From: Fremontodendron californicum | Lineage: Eukaryota > Streptophyta > Magnoliopsida > Malvales > Malvaceae | DNA: 64,000 nt | Assembly (NCBI GenBank): GCA_030761205.1 | Contig: JAULJL010000039.1 | Location: forward strand, 8,814,001 to 8,878,000 | Direction of reading: 5' to 3' | Position numbers and translations under genes: made by a program | Shown here: positions 60,161-64,000 of the stretch, piece after piece | Numbering within the stretch: position 1 is the stretch's first letter | How the letters are laid out: each line of letters begins with the position of its first letter | The notes under the pieces: model-generated | Told to the model about the DNA's origin: nothing | The model's database searches: none | The model's input: the letters and a program-made list of their open reading frames with translations, nothing else

Positions 60161-60857
60161 TTCTTCATGGAAATCTCATCTGCTTGAGAAACATACATCA
60201 AATCTTTATCCGGGAAGTCAAAGTTCAACAGCTCATAATCTTCACTGCCCGACTTGCTAAAAATTTAGCCACTGCACTGCCCTTGATAGCTTTCTGACTT
60301 ACATATACAATATCATATTCTGACAATAAAACCTGCCACTTGATGTTCTCCCTGATAAATAAGGTGCTTCCAACATGTACTTGATTGGATCGAGCTTGGC
60401 AATCAACCACGTTGTGTGGTATAACATGTATTGTCTGAGTCTTCGAGTAGTCCAAGCTAAGGCATAGCACAACTTTTCTATCGGTGAATATTTCAACTCA
60501 TAATCTGTGAACTTCTTGCTGAGGTAGTAAACTGCCTGTTCTTTCTTTCCAGTCTCATCAAGCTGTCCCAAAAAACACAACCCATGGATCTCTCAAATAC
60601 TAATAAATACAGTATCATTAGTTTATCCTGAACAGGTGGCATTAATACTGGTGGGTTTGTTAGATAATGCTTAACCTTTTCAAAAATGATCTGGCATCCT
60701 TCATCCCATTCTCCTAGATCACGTTTTTAAAGTAACTTAAATATTGGATCACATTTGTCGGTTAACTGAGAAATAAACCGAGCAATGTAATTCAATCTCC
60801 CCAGAAAGCCTCTTACTTCCTTTTAAGTACGAGGTGGTGGTAAATTCTGAATAGCCT
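60161..60857 (-). pseudogene. RT connection and first RNase H, copy 2
   Basis: The minus strand shows QLDETGKKEQAVYYLSKKFT, YSPIEKLCYALAWTTRRLRQ, YMLYHTTWLIAKLDPIKYML and, in another frame, WQVLLSEYDIVYVSQKAIKG, the typical end of the Ty3/gypsy RT-linked RNase H. A frameshift near 60350 splits these, and stops occur in the upstream part (60581-60857). Confidence 0.82.
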
Positions 60858-61480
60858 TCACTTTATCCGGGTCAATCTCAATTCCCTTTTGCTGACGATA
60901 AAACCCAGCAATTTTCCCGAGGTGACTCTAAATGTACATTTTGTCGGATTTAGCTTGAGTTGAAACTTTCTTAGTCGTTCGAAGAGTTTCTTAAGATTCG
61001 CAATATGCCCCTCTTCTCCTTGTGACTTTGCAATCATATCATCAACATAGACCTCAATTCCCTTATGCATCATATCATGAAACAAGGTCACCATGGCTCT
61101 CTGATATGTTGCCCTAGCATTCTTCAACCCAAACGGCATTACCTTGTAGCAGAATGTTCCCCACATTGTGACAAATATGGTTTTCTCCATATCTTCCGGT
61201 GCCATCTTAATCTGATTATATCCCGAGAATCCGTCCATGAAATAAAATAAAGAACTTTTCGTCGTATTATCCACCAGAGTATCGATATGGGCCAAAAGGA
61301 AATTATTTTTAGGGCTGGCCTTGTTCAAATCTCTGTAATCAACGCACATCCGCACCTTGCCATCCTTCTTTGGTACTAGAACAATATTTGCCACCCATTC
61401 TGGATATTTTGCCACCTCTAAGAATCCAGCATCAAATTGCTTCTTCACCTCTTTTTTATCTTTAACAGCATGTCTGACCT
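60858..61480 (-). pseudogene. Ogre reverse transcriptase, copy 2
   Basis: The RT core is clear on the minus strand: VLVPKKDGKVRMCVDYRDLN, FYFMDGFSGYNQIKM, VMPFGLKNARATYQR and the catalytic YVDDMIAKSQ, with LNPTKCTFRVTSGKLLGF after it. The stop follows at 60858. It joins the upstream linker through a frameshift near 61460 (an A-rich stretch). The core motifs themselves are intact. Confidence 0.92.
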
Positions 61481-61883
61481 CATTCTTCTTAACTTTTGCT
61501 GAATTGGCTTGCATTCTGGCCTTAAAGGGAGCTTATGAACCACAATATCCGAATCCAACCCTGGCATGTCTTGGTAAGACCATGCAAATACATCCACATA
61601 TTTCTGGAGCAAAGCTATCAATTCACCCTTTATTGATGATGACAATGAAGCCCCGATTTTGACCTCCTTTATCTCTTCACCATTTCCCAGATTTATCATT
61701 TCCAACAATTCCTTATGAGGAAGTACTTGTTTCTCCTCTTGTTCTATTTTCCTTAATAGATCCGGAGGTAGACCATAATCCTCAGTATCTTTGTTAGTCT
61801 CAAAATCACCCATGCAAATGGGTCTTTCAAAATCAATTTCAGAATTACTGACAGGAAGGTCCTCATATTCCACATCTGTACAC
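61445..61883 (-). pseudogene. Protease-RT linker exon, copy 2
   Basis: The second-exon segment begins right after the AG acceptor at 61884-61885. It contains CTDVEYEDLPVSNSEIDFER, DYGLPPDLLRKIEQEEKQ and FAWSYQDMPGLDSDIVVHKL, leading into the RT. It overlaps the RT frame by 70 bases because of the frameshift. Confidence 0.8.
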
Positions 61884-62114
61884 CTGTAAATAGGTGGGGA
61901 AGAAACAATATAGGAAAATATATATAATAAAAGCAAAATAAATAGCATAAATTAAAGAATATGGACACATCAATATGAATAAAATGCATCGTGCTTGTTA
62001 TTTATTGAATGAAAATGTTTAAACAAAAAGCCCATTACAAAAAAAAAAAAAAACAAAACAAAACTTTTAATATCTTTGGGTAAAGATAACTAAGATTGTT
62101 TTTTAAAGTATTAC
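61884..62114 (-). other. Putative spliced intron of Ogre copy 2
   Basis: The GTAATA donor starts at 62114 on the minus strand, directly at the stop codon that ends the G-patch frame. The acceptor CCACCTATTTACAG ends at 61884. Excision of these 231 bases keeps phase, joining ...IPK to CTDVEYED. The intron contains a run of T on the minus strand (62039-62053 on the plus strand as A-run). Same position and phase in copy 1. Confidence 0.75.
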
Positions 62115-63363
62115 TTTGGAATAGACTTAAAAACTATGGGCAACTCAGTCGCACTCCAATTGGTCAGTCTATATCCTGGTGGACAAGGTCGCACCATCCA
62201 GTTCGCATTGTCACTTTCCATCCCTTCTTTCCAGTCATGCAAATCACCATATCCTGAATCTGCCCACCCTTATTCACATGGAATTTTTCAAAAGCTTGCT
62301 CGATCATTATGAGTACATCCTCTGAATTCTTTTCTCCGAATAGAAAACCAGCAGAGCAGAAGTTGTGAAGGATTGGTGGGAAAGCCATGGGTTCCCATTC
62401 AATATCCATACCCGCGAGACGGGCCATCCTCCTTTGTCGGTTCCTTTCAACTTGTTTCCTCTTCTCATGGGCCTTCGGAAGATATCCTAAGCCAAACCGA
62501 TCTTTCTTTCCCACTACTTTCATTGCTCGAAGCATCCCTTGAAGATATTTTCCAAGACCTTTTCCAGCCCTGCAACCCTTTCCTATTGTAGTTCTTACTC
62601 CCAGCCTTGTGTTCTTGGACAACCTTGGTTTTGGAATTTTTCGTCCTTCAGCGACGAAAACCGTATTTACAAATTCCAAAGACCGAAAGGAACATTCTAC
62701 GGCATCTTCATTGGGTTCAACATAAGAAGATTCAGTAGATGCAGAGGCTATTATGTCTTCTTCTCCTGATATAGTGACCAAACGGCCTTCCATCACAAAT
62801 TTCAACTTTTTGTGGAGAGATGAGGGTACAGCCCCTGCTGAATGTATCCACGGCCTTCCCAACAAGCAATTATAGGATGGATTAATATCCATGACCTGAA
62901 AGTTCACCGTATAGGTACATGGACCTATCTCCAGAGGAACCTCAATAGTTTCCTTTACCTCTCTTCTGGTACCATCAAAAGCTCTGACTACTGTGCAACT
63001 CGGTAACATATAAGACATATCAACTGGCAACTTAGACAGGGTTGCCAGGGACATTACATTTAATGAAGAACCATTATCCAGAAGCACTCTTGGTAGTATA
63101 TGCCCCTTGCAAGTGGTTGTTACGTGAAGAGCCTTTGTAGACCCAATACCATTAGGTGGTATTTCATCATAACTGAAATATATATGATCGTCTGCTGCAA
63201 TGTTTCCCACCAGCCTATCTAATTTTTCTACCGATATGTTGTTAGCCACATATGCCTGGTTCAACACTCTCAACAGGGCATTTCTGTATGGCTCCGAGTT
63301 TAATAGCAAAGATAAGATGGAGATTCTTGCTGGCTGACGCTGCAATTGATGAATTTTACTCAC
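62115..63363 (-). pseudogene. Retropepsin-like protease plus G-patch, copy 2
   Basis: The main open frame is 63363-62164 (399 residues). In order it has PARISILSLLLNSEPYRNAL, ILPRVLLDNGSSLNVMSLAT (protease signature with DNG), GPCTYTVNFQVMDINPSYNC and LLGRPWIHSAGAVPS. The G-patch block TRLGVRTTIGKGCRAGKGLG is followed by DRFGLGYLPKAHEKRKQVE. A frameshift near 62230 gives a wrong C-terminus; in the corrected frame the sequence continues to the intron donor at 62114. The G-patch probably binds nucleic acid; this is inferred from the family. Confidence 0.88.
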
Positions 63364-64000
63364 TATGCTTTATGAATTTTAAGAACTCGCAGGCCTCGTT
63401 CTCATTCACCGGCTCTTTTATCCTGTTTACACGGGGATGATCCCCTTTCTACTTCTTTTGACAAATCTATCTATATGGATTGGTTCAGCTGCTTTCTTCC
63501 CTTTGTCCATTCCTCCATCCTTTCTTGTTGATCCCTGTTCAACAACCTCAGGGGCATAACACCTTCCACTTCGTGTTAAGTGCCCCACACCTGTAATATC
63601 TTACTGACTTGAAGACCTGGGCATAACCATGCTACAGTCATATTTCCATGGTGTAGTTTTGTTTTCCTTGTATGAAAAGAAAGAAGGCAAATCTATAATT
63701 AGCTTAGGCGCAATTTCCTCAACAACCGGAGTAGTCTTCTCTAGTTCATCGTAATAGATGATCAAAGGTCTTCCTATTCCATAGCCAGCCGCATTCTCAA
63801 TAACCTCTACTTCATCCTCTATTTCTTCATAAATCTGGGCTTCTCCCTCATCCATCATCTTTTGGACTTTAGCTAGAAAGTATATGCATCCCTGTATGAT
63901 ATGACCTTTACATCCATGGAACAGGCACCAATCCTCCACCCTGTTTGGAACCATTTTTAAACTGTCACCATCCTCCACCATTCCCGCTTTTACCATTTTG
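63364..64000 (-). pseudogene. gag-protease linker with Cys/His motif, copy 2 (cut by window edge)
   Basis: From 63996 downward the minus strand gives MVKAGMVEDGDSLKMV, WCLFHGCKGHIIQGC (Cys/His motif), VEVIENAAGYGIGRP, PLIIYYDELE and APKLIIDLPSFFSYKE. A stop at 63601 and several more before 63364 separate it from the protease. It matches copy 1 at 1849-2451. Confidence 0.75.

Larger units (their letters stand above)
50479..64000 (-). mobile_element. Ogre/Tat-lineage LTR retrotransposon, copy 2 (3' half)
   Basis: Minus-strand element cut by the right window edge. On the minus strand: gag C-terminus (64000-63601), protease and G-patch (63363-62115), intron (62114-61884), RT, RNase H, a second RNase H, integrase (59809-58427), 3' UTR with tandem repeats, polypurine tract (55517-55503) and 3' LTR (55502-50479). 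Internal sequence is closely similar to copy 1 where they overlap. It inserted in a copia LTR, with GCTAG (50474-50478) as the likely left target duplication; the right copy is out of view. Confidence 0.9.

Noticed and set aside
1..64000. Search for tRNA, rRNA or intact host genes
   Set aside because: None could be supported by eye; all recognisable coding sequence belongs to transposable elements or the LINE-like remnant.

Overview
This is plant nuclear DNA, most likely from a dicot, and almost all of it is nested and decayed LTR retrotransposon sequence. I see no intact host gene, tRNA, rRNA or CRISPR array. The base composition is AT-rich, coding remnants carry stops and frameshifts, and the LTRs show TG...CA ends, primer-binding sites and polypurine tracts. 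The species cannot be named from the sequence. I found no new kind of biological system; the interest lies in how the elements are built and nested.

Two minus-strand copies of one very large Ogre/Tat-lineage Ty3/gypsy element frame the window. Copy 1 (1-13340) shows the 5' half: LTR (7397-13340, about 5.9 kb), primer-binding site, ORF1, gag, protease plus G-patch, an intron, and the start of the RT exon. Copy 2 (50479-64000) shows the 3' half: gag end, protease plus G-patch, the same intron, RT, RNase H, a second RNase H, integrase, a repeat-rich 3' UTR, the polypurine tract and a 5.0 kb 3' LTR. Together they describe almost the whole element.

Between them lie several older or inserted layers. 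At 13341-16475 is the 3' part of a plus-strand Ogre LTR into which copy 1 inserted. At 16476-23276 is the leader and 5' LTR of a second Ogre subfamily, minus strand. At 23277-26100 is AT-rich DNA with a telomere-like patch and two tandem-repeat arrays. At 26100-28853 is a plus-strand partial LTR of the second subfamily, inverted relative to the 17838-23276 LTR. At 28854-31521 is a complete but coding-defective small Ty3/gypsy element with two 0.84 kb LTRs. At 31522-32689 is an internally deleted Athila/Tat-like remnant (protease joined to the 3' end). At 32690-35237 is a minus-strand 3' LTR with its upstream internal end.

At 35238-38258 is the 5' LTR, gag and start of protease of a relative of the 28854 element. 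It is fused at 38259 to the polypurine tract and LTR start of a plus-strand Ogre element. A 5'-truncated Ty1/copia element with a 2.1 kb 3' LTR follows (40395-46073), then a LINE ORF1-like remnant (46074-47120), a copia LTR with the first bases of its gag (47121-48471), and a second copia LTR (48472-50478) interrupted by Ogre copy 2.

Expression signals are those of the elements: TATA boxes in several LTRs, primer-binding sites and polypurine tracts. None of the coding regions seen here is intact enough to be functional as it stands.
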